Part shown: piece by piece, positions 1 to 7,851 of the stretch
How the letters are laid out: each line of letters begins with the position of its first letter
Numbering within the stretch: position 1 is the stretch's first letter
Assembly (NCBI GenBank): GCA_033297205.1
Contig: MU859526.1
Coordinates: forward strand, 1-11,151
Reading direction: 5' to 3'
Length of the DNA: 11,151 nt
Source of the DNA: Pseudoneurospora amorphoporcata
Lineage: Eukaryota > Ascomycota > Sordariomycetes > Sordariales > Sordariaceae
Position numbers and translations under genes: made by a program
The notes under the pieces: model-generated
What the model was told of the DNA's origin: nothing
The model's database searches: none
What the model saw: only the letters and a program-made list of their open reading frames with translations

Positions 1-54
1 TTTGACCGTTTACTCCTTTTGTTTCATACCTCAAAATAATAAATAAATCATTTT

Positions 55-55
<1 letters not shown>

Positions 56-101
<46 letters not shown>
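56..101. repeat. 46-base poly-T tract
   Basis: An uninterrupted run of T, preceded by short AT-rich sequence. Read on the minus strand it is a poly-A run, so it could be the tail of a retroposed sequence lying to its right on the minus strand. It could equally be a simple microsatellite or have an unreliable assembled length. The sequence alone does not decide between these. Confidence 0.95.
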
Positions 102-1115
102 CGCTCTCAACGTTCATCGTCAAAAGGTTGGGGTTGCGCTTCCAGCTGAAGGGTTCGTGCTTCGTGAGGAGTGCAGCTACAATTGGTTGATTTGAGCCTC
201 ATGACGGAGAGCGTGGCGGTTTCACTCGCATGGTTGGTTTATACGGTCGAGACACTCGGGGATCTTGCCTCAACCACAGCACTTGACATGGCCAAAATGG
301 GTTAAGGCGAGCTGAAGATGTTGCCATTGGTCCAGACCAACATTGTCTCAATGCCAAGCCTCTCGTCTTTTCTACTACAATCGAGTGTCTCAATACCATT
401 CTCGACACCCAATCGCCATGGCATCGCGGAAAACCACATCCAGCGCAAGCCTGAGAAAGACGCTGAAAGGTTCATGGTATCGGATGACATAAAAAGTCGA
501 CATCGCGGGGTCCCCTGGGTAGTTATTGGCAATTCGCCAGGTGGTGATGGCGTGCTGGTGTTGACGTGCTCGACCCTGACCCTGACGCGATTATCTGTGG
601 TAAGCACACCCAATGTTGTTTCCCAAACAGAAGGTTAAGAGGTATTTTGGCAGTCGTACCCGTATCCTCACCCTCTAACCATTATCACGAATGCCAACAT
701 CACCCACCCGACCAATCTTTCGCCTTAACGCCGACGCGGGATGGACACCCCTTTTTGGTTATACTACAACAACTGCGAATAACTGCCCAGATCAACGACA
801 TTGCGGCATCGATGTTGCAATCAAATACACCCTCATTCGGCACTTCCCCGCACACACACGCGGCACCGAGACGGCAACGGACACCGATCACGGACTCACG
901 AACAACTGAAGCAATGTCGCACGAATTCGCAGTATCTCGTCATGTAGTGGATCACTGTGATTGGCATCAAGAAACTGTTGGATGGTATCCTCGCTGCGAA
1001 CAACGGAGCAGATTCCTCCCTTCCAAACGCGGAGACCACGAACAATGCATGCACAACACTCCATGTGCTCTTCCGGGCTCCGGGGTTGTACTGCCCTCCA
1101 CACCTGACCATCATC
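102..1115. other. Upstream region without a secure gene
   Basis: Several frames are open for 60-190 codons on both strands (for example minus 302-613 and plus 566-1150), but none shows a recognisable motif, convincing start context or splice pattern, and they contradict each other. The right part is best read as the promoter region of the dioxygenase gene that follows. A CCAAT pentamer lies at 712-716, about 540 bases before that start codon, which is rather far for a core element. Nothing else could be assigned. Confidence 0.5.
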
Positions 1116-1123
1116 TATATAAG
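1116..1123 (+). promoter_or_regulatory. TATA box of the dioxygenase gene
   Basis: TATATAAG lies about 130 bases before the start codon. Initiation some 30 bases downstream would give a leader of roughly 100 bases. The leader at about 1145-1253 is rich in C, T and A and contains no upstream ATG, which suits efficient scanning to the first start codon. The assignment rests on position and word match only. Confidence 0.6.
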
Positions 1124-1253
1124 AGATCGAGCGATCGACTGTTGCTTTGAGCTCTTGTCCTCTATTCCAGGCCAGCCAAGGCATCCAACGACTACTTCCG
1201 TTCGATACATCAACACTCATCTCAACACTCTCACCCAACACACCACAACCACC

Positions 1254-2539
1254 ATGGCTCCTTCCGCTGTCGAGGCCGTCCAGGCAGCTGTCCAGACCAC
1301 TATCAACGTCAAGAACCAAGCTACCCAGCAAGCTGCTCCTCCTCAGCACGCCCAGCACGTTGAGCCCCTCAAGCTTTCTGGTGTCCTGGATCAGTATGAG
1401 CACTTTGACGTGACTCCCATCATTGGCCGCGAGTTCCCCAAGGCCAACCTCGTTGAGTGGCTCAATGCACCTAATGCTGCTGACCTCATTCGTGATTTGG
1501 CTATTACCAGTTCGTTTCCCTTGTATTCTTGCCCCTCCTCCCCACCACTAACCCTGGCATCACACAGTCTCCCGTCGCGGCGTGGTCTTCTTCCGCGCCC
1601 AAAACGACCTAACCAACGACCTCCAAAAACAGCTCATCCTCAAGCTCGGCCAGCTCACCGGCCGCCCCTCCACCTCAGGTCTCCACATCCACCCGATCCT
1701 CAACTCGGAGCGCGAGCTCGGCGGCAACGACCCCGAAATCTCCACCATCTCCTCCGTCCAGAACCGCAAGCTCTACCGCGACTGGGCCGGCGAGAGGTCC
1801 GAAGAGCTGTCCACCAAAAAGCAGTACACCTCGCAATGGCACTCGGACATTGCGTTCGAGCCCGTCCCCGCCGACTACACCTCTTTGCGTCTGGTGCAAC
1901 TGCCCAAGACGGGGGGTGACACCCTTTGGGGATCTGGATACGAGATCTACGACCGCATCTCGGAGCCGTACCAGAAATTCCTGGAAGGGCTGACAGCTAC
2001 GTTCCAGCAGCCGGGTTTCAACAAGGCGGCGGAACGGAACGGGTTCCAGATCTATGCGGAGGCGAGGGGCGCGCCGGAGAATATCGGCACGGAGCTCAAG
2101 GCCGTGCACCCCGTTGTGCGCACGAACCCAGTTACCGGGTGGAAGAGCGTCTATCCCGTGGGCGGACACGTCAAGCATGTGAATGGGTTTACCAAGGAGG
2201 AGAGCGACAAGCTGCTGGGGTGGTTTGTGGAGCTGCTGGAGAGGAACCATGATTTGCAGGTTAGGTTTAGGTGGGCTAATGAGAACGACGTTGGTGAGTG
2301 GCCTGCTCTCTTGGACATTATGGATGAAGAGAAACTGGGGAGAACGAAAGCTAACAAAACCCGACACGAGTACAGCAATCTGGGATAACAGATCTGTCTT
2401 CCACACTGCCACTTTCGACTACGATGGCCAAGGCGAGCGGTTCGGTAACCGCGCGGTGGGACTCGGTGAGAGGCCGTATCTTGATCCTCAGAGCAACAGC
2501 AGACGGGAGGCGTTGGCGGCTGTGGGGGAGCTGCTTTAA
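1254..2539 (+). CDS. TauD/Jlp1-type Fe(II)/2-oxoglutarate-dependent sulfonate dioxygenase (three exons)
   Basis: Exons 1254-1509, 1568-2293 and 2376-2539 join without a stop to give 381 residues, a usual length for fungal members. The family uses Fe(II), O2 and 2-oxoglutarate to hydroxylate taurine or related sulfonates, releasing sulfite as a sulfur source; members are normally soluble. Visible motifs: the WHSD iron motif gives H177 and D179. After the second splice, WDNRSVFHTATFDY supplies the distal ligand H337. R349 and R353 follow 12 and 16 residues later; in E. coli TauD the 2-oxoglutarate- and sulfonate-binding arginines sit 11 and 15 after the distal histidine, so both appear retained. 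A glycine-rich stretch (YPVGGHVKHVNGF) precedes this region. The first 45 or so residues are Ala/Gln-rich and probably disordered, and I see no signal peptide. The start is the first ATG after the TATA box, in CACCATGG context. The exact substrate (taurine, another sulfonate, or another acid) cannot be read from sequence. Confidence 0.95.
1510..1567 (+). other. Intron 1 of the dioxygenase gene
   Basis: 58 bases, donor GTTCGT, acceptor CACAG, with a CACTAAC branch site near 1546-1552. It splits an isoleucine codon (A|TC), and removal restores the ITISRRGVVFFRA reading through the first conserved strand. Confidence 0.9.
2294..2375 (+). other. Intron 2 of the dioxygenase gene
   Basis: 82 bases, donor GTGAGT, acceptor TACAG, with a GCTAAC branch site at 2350-2354. 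Removal joins ...NENDV to AIWDNR..., which is required to bring the distal iron ligand into frame. Reading through the intron instead stops at TAA 2386-2388, before the distal histidine. Confidence 0.92.
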
Positions 2540-3060
2540 CTGGAAGGCCGGAAGGACAAAGTACCTTATCTTTCAAGCGAAAAGGGAAAAGGGAGGGCTT
2601 GGATGGTTGCTTTTCAGTTCTGATTTGGTCGGACTTGTGGCTTTTGTTATGAGTTTTGAGTTGAGTTAAATGTATTAGACATGGGGAGAATGCCGAACTG
2701 TGTTTGATGTTATCCCGCCGGGGCTAGAGCTAGCTACCCTAGCGGGAATATAAGGAAGGCACCAAGGCTTGAGGGGGGTTGCAAGGGTTGGCTCAAATCT
2801 TAGCACAGATAACTGGCCTAGTCTTGTTGTAAGAACCAGCACTGTTGGTTGAGGGAGGCCTCTTCTTGGACTCGTGAGCACAAGAAGTGTGTTGATTGTG
2901 TTAAGCTAAGGAGACAAGAAAGGAAAAGAAAATGTGGAGGGCTAAATACAATGGTGGTGTGAGCTCATGGACCCACATAACAAGGCCAGTGAATGGCAGA
3001 GGTGGGACAGGCCCCACCACAACACCTCTAATTAGTCGGATTTGGGTACAAAAAGGTAAA
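2540..3060. other. 3' flank and intergenic region
   Basis: This holds the 3' untranslated region of the dioxygenase gene and then sequence without a credible gene. No AATAAA was found close to the stop. An imperfect inverted repeat (TCCCGC at 2713-2718 against GCGGGA at 2742-2747, with a CTAG-rich centre) could form a small hairpin some 175 bases after the stop codon. Its role is unknown. Confidence 0.5.
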
Positions 3061-3113
3061 AGCTAAAGACCCCTATAAAGACCTTCTAGAAGTTATTATA
3101 GGGGTCTTTAACT
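3061..3113. repeat. Near-perfect long hairpin
   Basis: TAAAGACCCCTATAA at 3064-3078 is the exact reverse complement of 3096-3110, and the pairing extends to 17 of 18 bases (3061-3078 with 3096-3113). The 17-base centre contains a further 10-base palindrome, CTTCTAGAAG, at 3083-3092. The whole can fold into one stem with a single-base offset. It may be the tail or terminal structure of the tRNA-like element beside it, a miniature foldback element, or a small-RNA precursor. Confidence 0.85.
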
Positions 3114-3218
3114 AATAATTATAATAATACTCTTTTAAGTACTCAAGCTTTAGCTTCAAAGTCCGGATAAAGGTATTTACACTTGACTTCTGCGCAAAAC
3201 TTTTCACGTGAAAAAAAC

Positions 3219-3290
3219 TATCGCCATCTAGAATCGAACTAACGATCTTAAAAAAGAGAGCGACAATAAGAACCATTGAGCCACTAGCCC
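3219..3290 (-). repeat. tRNA-like sequence (degraded tRNA or SINE head)
   Basis: On the minus strand TGGCTCAATGG (3283-3273) fits the pol III A box and GTTCGATTC (3239-3231) fits the B box. Their starts are 44 bases apart, as in a tRNA. A T-arm with about four of five pairs can be drawn, but the acceptor and D stems do not pair properly, so this is not a functional tRNA. Downstream on the same strand come a 14-base palindrome (TTTTCACGTGAAAA, 3201-3214) and the hairpin at 3061-3113, an order (tRNA head, body, structured tail) that suits a tRNA-derived SINE. A lone tRNA pseudogene is the alternative. Confidence 0.5.
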
Positions 3291-3680
3291 AAATAATTGA
3301 AAGCGGCCTTCGATCTTTCCTCTTATATAAGGTGGAGTTCCGATGGGAAATGAACTTTGGGAAAGAATTATCGTCACTTTGGGGTTTGGAATTGGACGGG
3401 AATCTTGAGCGACCGTTTATAGCGCACCCAAATTCGACCAATCAGAGGCTTCCCCTAGGCAACGAGGCTAGTCAAATCAACAGTGCTAGATATAGTACCA
3501 AGGCTAGGCAATAAGATAAGCGTTGAGCCTTACTATTAAGGCCCGATACTTTGGGGATTTTCCCGCTATGGTACCTTAGGTACCTTATGTTTAACCTCTC
3601 GTGACATCTGACAGAGAGTGAACAGAACAATGAGTGCTCCTGTCCGACTATCCCGCCAATGTCAGCAACCATACCTGTCT
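3291..3680. other. Intergenic, AT-rich, no gene seen
   Basis: No supported gene. Small features only: a tandem pair of GGTACCTTA (3570-3587), a short hairpin GCCTTA/TAAGGC at about 3526-3541, and two CTAGGCAA words near 3455 and 3505. Confidence 0.5.
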
Positions 3681-4268
3681 CTACCTTGTATACCGCCCCC
3701 TACCCTTGATTTCTTCCATCCAGGACTTGTGGCCGGCATGCTCACGTCTGTACTGATAGACGCACAGAGTGGCTTGGGTTGTATGGACATCTGGTTTGGT
3801 GTTCAGGTCCTCCAGCTTGGTGTTGAGACCAGCCTGTCCTCCGGCGCGAATAGCTAGTTAAGGTACGTACGTTGATCACGAACTTTTCCAGTTCCAACGC
3901 CAATCCTCCAACTCTCCAAGTCTTGATAATTTCGCTCCCTTGCCCATTTGCGCATCTCTGCCTTCAACAGTTTCACATGAAGTTCAACCAGGACATGGGA
4001 CCAAGGGCTGTACACCGGTAGTTCGCCCTCGGAGTTGAGCATGGGGTGGATTTTGATGTGTAGATTGTACCAGCGAAGAAAAGGGTGCCTGGTGTTCCAA
4101 TTGTGCTGAGAGGGGGGGGCTAGGGCCATGAGCAGAAGGATCATGCACACAGAAAGCCTCATCAAAGCCCTTCAGAAGTCGAAGTGAAGTCAGCTGTGCA
4201 ACACTATCCAGCCATGTATAAACAGAGTCGAGATCCACCGGAGGAACAGAAGAGGTGTAATTGTTCAT
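3681..4268 (-). pseudogene. Unknown minus-strand protein, broken frame
   Basis: Three minus-strand open segments read like parts of one protein. The first starts at an ATG at 4268 (MNNYTSSVPPVDLDSVYTWL). The second, in another frame, ends at 3854 and contains HPFLRWYNLHIKIHPMLN and MRKWARERNYQDLESWRIG. The third, about 3855-3681, contains KLEDLNTKPDVHTTQ and REHAGHKSWMEEIKG. The first change of frame falls at a run of eight G at 4112-4119. The second lies near a GTACGT/TTAACTAG stretch at 3853-3875, which could be a damaged intron. C or G is common at third codon positions in the last segment. I do not recognise the family. An opposite-strand frame at 3618-3857 is the competing reading. Confidence 0.35.
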
Positions 4269-4363
4269 CCAGCTTGAATCACTGCCATATTTCGTTGTTA
4301 CATTCTGAGGTCGACTAAGTAGGTTTAATGCGGGAATTGGTTGTCTTAGTTGGATGTTAATAG

Positions 4364-5129
4364 GTACAGGCGACGATCCGCCAGCCTTTGATATTGACAA
4401 CAATCAGCGCTTTTGGAGGTGTCGTTGATCGTGATCCTGCACGTGGCCTGCCCGTCCGCCCCCTCTCTTTCAAGACCAACGTCAATGGCACTTGGGAGGA
4501 TGAGATCAAGAACCAACGCCCGAGCAGACTCGAGGCCTGGTTGCTCACGGTCGTGGGCACAGAGGGAGAGTGTGGCTGCATACCCGCACGTGGCCCTTTC
4601 GGCGTGTGCAGCATGGTGGACGGCGTCGTCAAAAATGCCTGCAACAACTGCCACTTCAACTCGGGCGGCATCGTGTGCTTCCACGTAAAGCACGCGAACG
4701 ACAATGCCGGAACCCCGGCGACCGGCCGCCGCCGCAAGCACGCCGAGCTGGATACCGGCGGCTTTACGGACTCCCCGTCCAGCAAGAAGGGCCGGACTGG
4801 TACCGTGCACCCCAACTTCATGGCGTACGTACTCACATCCTTCCTACCCTAACATATACCAACATGTTTCTACTACAGCTCGTCCCCCATGCAGGTCTTC
4901 CAGACGCACTTCCCGTACATTCCCTGGGAGGGGCGATTTCGTGTGCCCTTTGCACCAGAAAGCTGAGATGTTTGGGCGTCAAATCGTCGCCCATGAAGAA
5001 CGGCACAATATGTGCCGCCCTGATTACCTTACTGAAGAGAAGGTGAACCGATCGCTAGGTAGTTGGGTAACATGGTGTCATGCAACGGGTGCGGGTAGAG
5101 GTGCTGTCGGTACTGCCGCAGTCTGGTAG
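4364..5129 (+). pseudogene. DUF3716-like cysteine-rich protein with one frameshift
   Basis: The frame is open from 4364 to the donor GTACGT at 4825. A 54-base intron (4825-4878, branch CCTAAC, acceptor CTACAG) joins HPNFMA to SSPMQVFQTHFPYIPWEG. The core, GECGCIPARGPFGVCSMV followed by KNACNNCHFNSGGIVCFH, has the cysteine pattern and GPF motif of the fungal DUF3716 domain, whose function is unknown. A basic, low-complexity stretch follows. After the intron the frame stops at 4964, but one base fewer in the GGGG run at 4930-4933 lets it continue as DFVCPLHQKAEMFGRQIVAH and then EERHNMCRPDYLTEEK, open to 5129. That segment has further Cys/His and reads as real coding sequence. The first exon and start codon are not identified: a stop lies at 4361 and an AG acceptor at 4368-4369 is possible. 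Either a pseudogene or a sequencing error at the G run. Confidence 0.6.
4825..4878 (+). other. Intron in the DUF3716-like gene
   Basis: 54 bases, donor GTACGT, branch CCTAAC near 4848-4853, acceptor TACTACAG. Splicing gives an in-frame joint GC|C, and reading through the intron instead stops at once (ending ...LTSFLP). Confidence 0.65.
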
Positions 5130-5271
5130 CGAGACATCATGGAAGTCTTTGGCGTTCCTCCGCCAGCCAGGCGGGCGCTTCTTGTTGCCTAGAAGTAGTC
5201 TGTCCGAGTTCTCAATGACAGAGTGGGCTGCATCGTTGAATTTGGCGTTGGCAATCTAGCTCAGCTCGACG
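5130..5271. other. Gap between decayed coding blocks
   Basis: Short stretch with stops in all plus frames. Nothing recognised. Confidence 0.4.
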
Positions 5272-5629
5272 ATGGAAGGTCCTACTGTCACATGCAACTT
5301 TATGGCAAATATCTCCAAATTGATGGAGAACCTGGCCAATGCAAACAACCCCATTTCCACGTTCAAGATCACCCATATCGGATACTTCAACCCCGAAGTC
5401 CAAGTTCAAGGCAACGACTCGTCAACCACAGTGGGCAGTGATGTCAATTACAACGACGTCGATCTTCCTTGGAGCGTGCCTGAAATTAGGTCTGAAACAA
5501 CAACAGTTCAGTCAAAAACCGCTGATATGATTTGGCCAGTTTCTTGATCTTCTCAACGCGTCAACTGCAAACCCTTGGGTAGTTCTTCAACACCATGACC
5601 TCAACCGCCGTAGGCTGCCACCTGTGTGA
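5272..5629 (+). pseudogene. Possible gag-like, element-associated coding relic
   Basis: From an ATG at 5272 the frame reads ...LMENLANANNPISTF and HIGYFNPEVQVQG, then VGSDVNYNDVDL. Near 5465 the sensible reading moves to the next frame (FLGACLKLGLKQQQF), crosses a TGA at 5528-5530 and continues as FGQFLDLLNASTANPWVV to a stop at 5627-5629. The order GYF.P, VG.DV.Y.DV.LF resembles, from memory, gag-like proteins encoded next to fungal transposons. I have not checked this and it may be a host gene. No zinc knuckle follows in frame. One shift and one internal stop make it non-functional as written. Confidence 0.35.
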
Positions 5630-5862
5630 AAGGGAAATACACCACCGGACCGTACTGTTTTTCAAGGAACCAACATATCTCGAAGCAAGAACGGCAATAC
5701 ATACACATCATGATGCTGCACAGAGACCGCCTCACCAACCCTTGCGGATGGCTTGTCAACGACAAGCCCTGCCAAAGAGGGTTGACTTGTCGCCATGACC
5801 ATGATCCTTTTCGCGTCCGCTCAAGCTCTCGCGCTCCACCAGACTCGCAAAGCTCACCTTGA
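5626..5862 (+). pseudogene. CCCH zinc-finger fragment
   Basis: A 78-codon frame beginning at about 5626 contains CGWLVNDKPCQRGLTCRHDH (about residues 40-59). Its spacing is exactly C-x8-C-x5-C-x3-H, the usual CCCH finger, a fold that often binds RNA. It is preceded by a helix-like stretch (HISKQERQYIHIMMLHRDRL) and followed by an Arg/Ser-rich tail that stops at 5862. No convincing start codon, promoter or partner exon was found. It overlaps the next frame, which carries the duplicated segment, so it may be the front part of the same broken gene. Confidence 0.45.
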
Positions 5863-5974
5863 GCAAGTGAGAATCAAGGCTGGAGGCGCTCCAAAACCTG
5901 TGTCTGCGGAAGCCCGGCGAGCGCGCGACTTTGCAGCCAACAACAATGCAAATAAGACGCACTACTGTTCTGAC
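5815..5974 (+). pseudogene. Zinc-finger protein fragment, copy 1 of a duplicated segment
   Basis: The plus frame reads KAHLEQVRIKAGGAPKPVS, then ARDFAANNNANKTHYCSD, and loses the finger abruptly after position 5974. The segment from GGCGCTCCAAAA to TCTGAC matches the copy at 10147-10236 at 76 of 90 bases and 24 of 30 residues (my hand count), and many differences are silent. This supports a common coding ancestor. In this copy the KAHLEQV...HYCSD part is in one frame, but it lies one frame away from the upstream CCCH frame and its second finger is missing. Non-functional as written. Confidence 0.6.
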
Positions 5975-6104
5975 GGAGCTCCGAGGAGGTGGATGGCAGT
6001 TCACCTTTGGTGGAGATCGGCTGCACTTCAGTTCTAGGGGGACGTAGATCCTATAACCAAACTCTCTCAACATCTAGAACAAGGCAGCTGTAATTGATGA
6101 ACCT

Positions 6105-6729
6105 TCAGTCCAATTCCCAGTGTTGCAGGTATGCCACAAGTTGATAAGTCCCACCACAGTGGAATTCCCAGCTCATCGCGGGGGTCTCCTCCTTCTCGAT
6201 GTAGTTGCGAGGAATATCGGGCGGGTCCATGCCGACTGCGTGCTGATACGTCAGTTCCATGTCGTCAGATGGCAGCATGTCGACGTTGTAGATAGGAGGC
6301 ATTTGCTTGTTAATTCCCCCCGTTTTGGTGAAGGCGAGCGAACCTCCAGTCGACATTTGGGTAAACATCCTCTAGGCCGAACAATGGAGGGGGAGTCGAA
6401 TGGATCATGTTGCGATGCAGCAGATCTACCGCTGCATCCAGGACCACTACAGTCCAAGGGTCAACCCCAGCGAGCCTGAGCGGTGTCAAACCACACAGAA
6501 CTTCAACCCACCAAATGTGTGCTGGAGTTTCGTTGAAGATCTGTGAGACCAGGTCTTGTCGCAGCCAGGTTCCGGACACTTGAAAGCGAGGATTGTTGCG
6601 GTTCATGTTGGAGAGGCGGTGTTGCTCAATGGCAAACTGTAGTCGTCGAAAGCTGGCAGGGGAAAATGGCTCTTGAATAAAATGCTGGTCTTGGGGACAA
6701 GAGAGGGCTTTGAAAGTCCGTGGGAGCAA
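6105..6729 (-). pseudogene. Unknown minus-strand protein, frameshifted
   Basis: A minus-strand frame (6729 to 6310) reads LPRTFKALSCPQDQHF ... FNETPAHIWWVEVLCGLTPL ... LFGLEDVYPNVDWRF and stops in LHQNGGN. The adjoining frame continues as GGINKQMPPIYNVDMLPSDD ... SWEFHCGGTYQLVAYLQHW and stops at 6105. The two join smoothly if one base of the six-C run at 6316-6321 is extra. The frame also extends upstream to about 6765 (RDIKSRYSD), where an AG acceptor is possible. A further coding-like minus frame (KTFIIIPYVYHQHMFLELQP) lies at about 6963-6770. I do not recognise the family. Tryptophan and aromatic richness suggest a real folded protein, but this is inference. Confidence 0.4.
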
Positions 6730-7167
6730 TATGTCTGAGTACCTAGATTTAATGTCCCTCTGTCAGCAATCCCATTGCGGCCGCCTCCTTGTTTTCGGAA
6801 ATCACCGAGGCTATGATAAAATAACCCAAAGACCCATACACCACCTCCAGCAAAGGAAATTGTGATGGTCTGTGGCTGCAGTTCCAAAAACATGTGTTGG
6901 TGGTACACGTACGGGATGATGATGAATGTCTTTCGGTAGGTGATCTTTCGATCACCTGGCCCCTACCGAACGCATCCTTGTCCTTCGTCTCATCGCCGTT
7001 ATGGACTCATCAGACACTGCCGGTCACTCGATTGTGGTAGGAGCCCTTAAACGGGAGGTACATCACTCGCCGTTGTTCTCATTAGAGGTATCCTCCCACC
7101 AAGATCCCACTGGACATCAACCGACTGGAAAATACCTCCAGACCACCATAGGCCGTTGTCTTGATGA

Positions 7168-7449
7168 CTGCCCGGTGAAGCAGCCAACGCCGCTAACGCC
7201 GCATAGCTGGTCTCCTGGGCCGCTACCTTCTAGGAGAGGGAGGGCCAGGAGTTCCAGTGGGGTGAGGCGACTCGGTTGGTGGTCGCCGCCGAGACCAAAA
7301 AGTTGCTCGATACAATTCCCTTGCGCCAGAACCATTGTGCATGTCGTTCCAACCTGCCGATTTCACTTGGAACGGCACTTCGCTTGAAGGCGCCAAGGCA
7401 ACATGGGCAGAATGCAAAGATAATGAAGTCGAACGTACCAAGTACGTCG
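7168..7449 (+). pseudogene. Coding-like frame interrupted by TAG/TAA stops
   Basis: The frame reads GEAANAANAA, TAG (7204-7206), LVSWAATF, TAG (7231-7233), EREGQEFQWGEATRLVV, then AAETKKLLDTIPLRQNH and on to TAA at 7450-7452. All three stops are one C-to-T change away from glutamine codons. A second plus frame from an ATG at 7341 (MSFQPADFTWNGTSLEGAKA ... ERTKYVVKMLCDPLWRTGL) overlaps it and also reads like protein, and a minus frame is open across the same bases. I cannot say which was used; a frameshift between the first two is possible. Family not recognised. Confidence 0.35.
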
Positions 7450-7566
7450 TAAAGATGCTGTGCGATCCCCTTTGGCGTACCGGACTCTCCCACGAACGAC
7501 AGCTTCGCGGGCGGCAAAAGCCCATGTCCCCCTCCCCATCCCCACTGGGTTCTTGGGGCTCAGCTG

Positions 7567-7580
7567 CCCCCCCCCCCCCC
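7567..7580. repeat. 14-base poly-C tract
   Basis: An uninterrupted C run followed by GGG. Length variation and sequencing error are likely here. Confidence 0.95.
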
Positions 7581-7843
7581 GGGTCGGCCAAGCCAAGACA
7601 ACTGTCCTACTCTCACCTCCATACTTCATACAGGTACCTAATGCACACTCCGTGATGATTCCGCCCAGGACGGCGCAGCATTATCGGGAGGAGCAGATCC
7701 AGAGCTGATGATTTTGTCCGTAGAACAGGATGGAGTTGTCAAACCACAGTCATAAATCCACCAAAGAGAAAGACAGAAGGTGAAGCAGAGCTTCACCTCT
7801 AAGCTTTTCTCAAGATAACGAGGTGCGGATTTGGAGGCCGGTA

Positions 7844-7851
7844 TTAAAGAA
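7844..7851. repeat. Left 8-bp target-site duplication
   Basis: TTAAAGAA directly abuts the left end of the inverted-repeat element and is identical to 8264-8271. Confidence 0.88.

Noticed and set aside
691..700. Possible sulfur-regulator (CYS3/MetR-type) site ATGCCAACAT upstream of the dioxygenase
   Set aside because: Only 8 of 10 positions fit the ATGRYRYCAT consensus as I recall it, and it lies over 550 bases from the start codon.
566..1403. Long overlapping open frames on both strands (plus 566-1150, minus 1403-888, plus 957-1919)
   Set aside because: The minus frame and the 957 frame cross the dioxygenase promoter, leader and first exon. None has motifs, and the 957 frame is out of phase with the dioxygenase after intron 1, so they are shadows or chance.
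1675..2412. 245-codon minus-strand frame opposite the dioxygenase
   Set aside because: Antisense shadow of a GC-biased coding exon. The plus strand carries all catalytic motifs and proper introns.
3219..3290. A functional tRNA gene
   Set aside because: A- and B-box matches are good, but the acceptor and D stems do not pair and no credible anticodon arm forms.
7230..7591. Minus-strand frames of 95-122 codons over the TAG/TAA-interrupted plus frame
   Set aside because: They read moderately well, but so do two plus frames. With no motif or start signal I could not support a minus-strand gene here.
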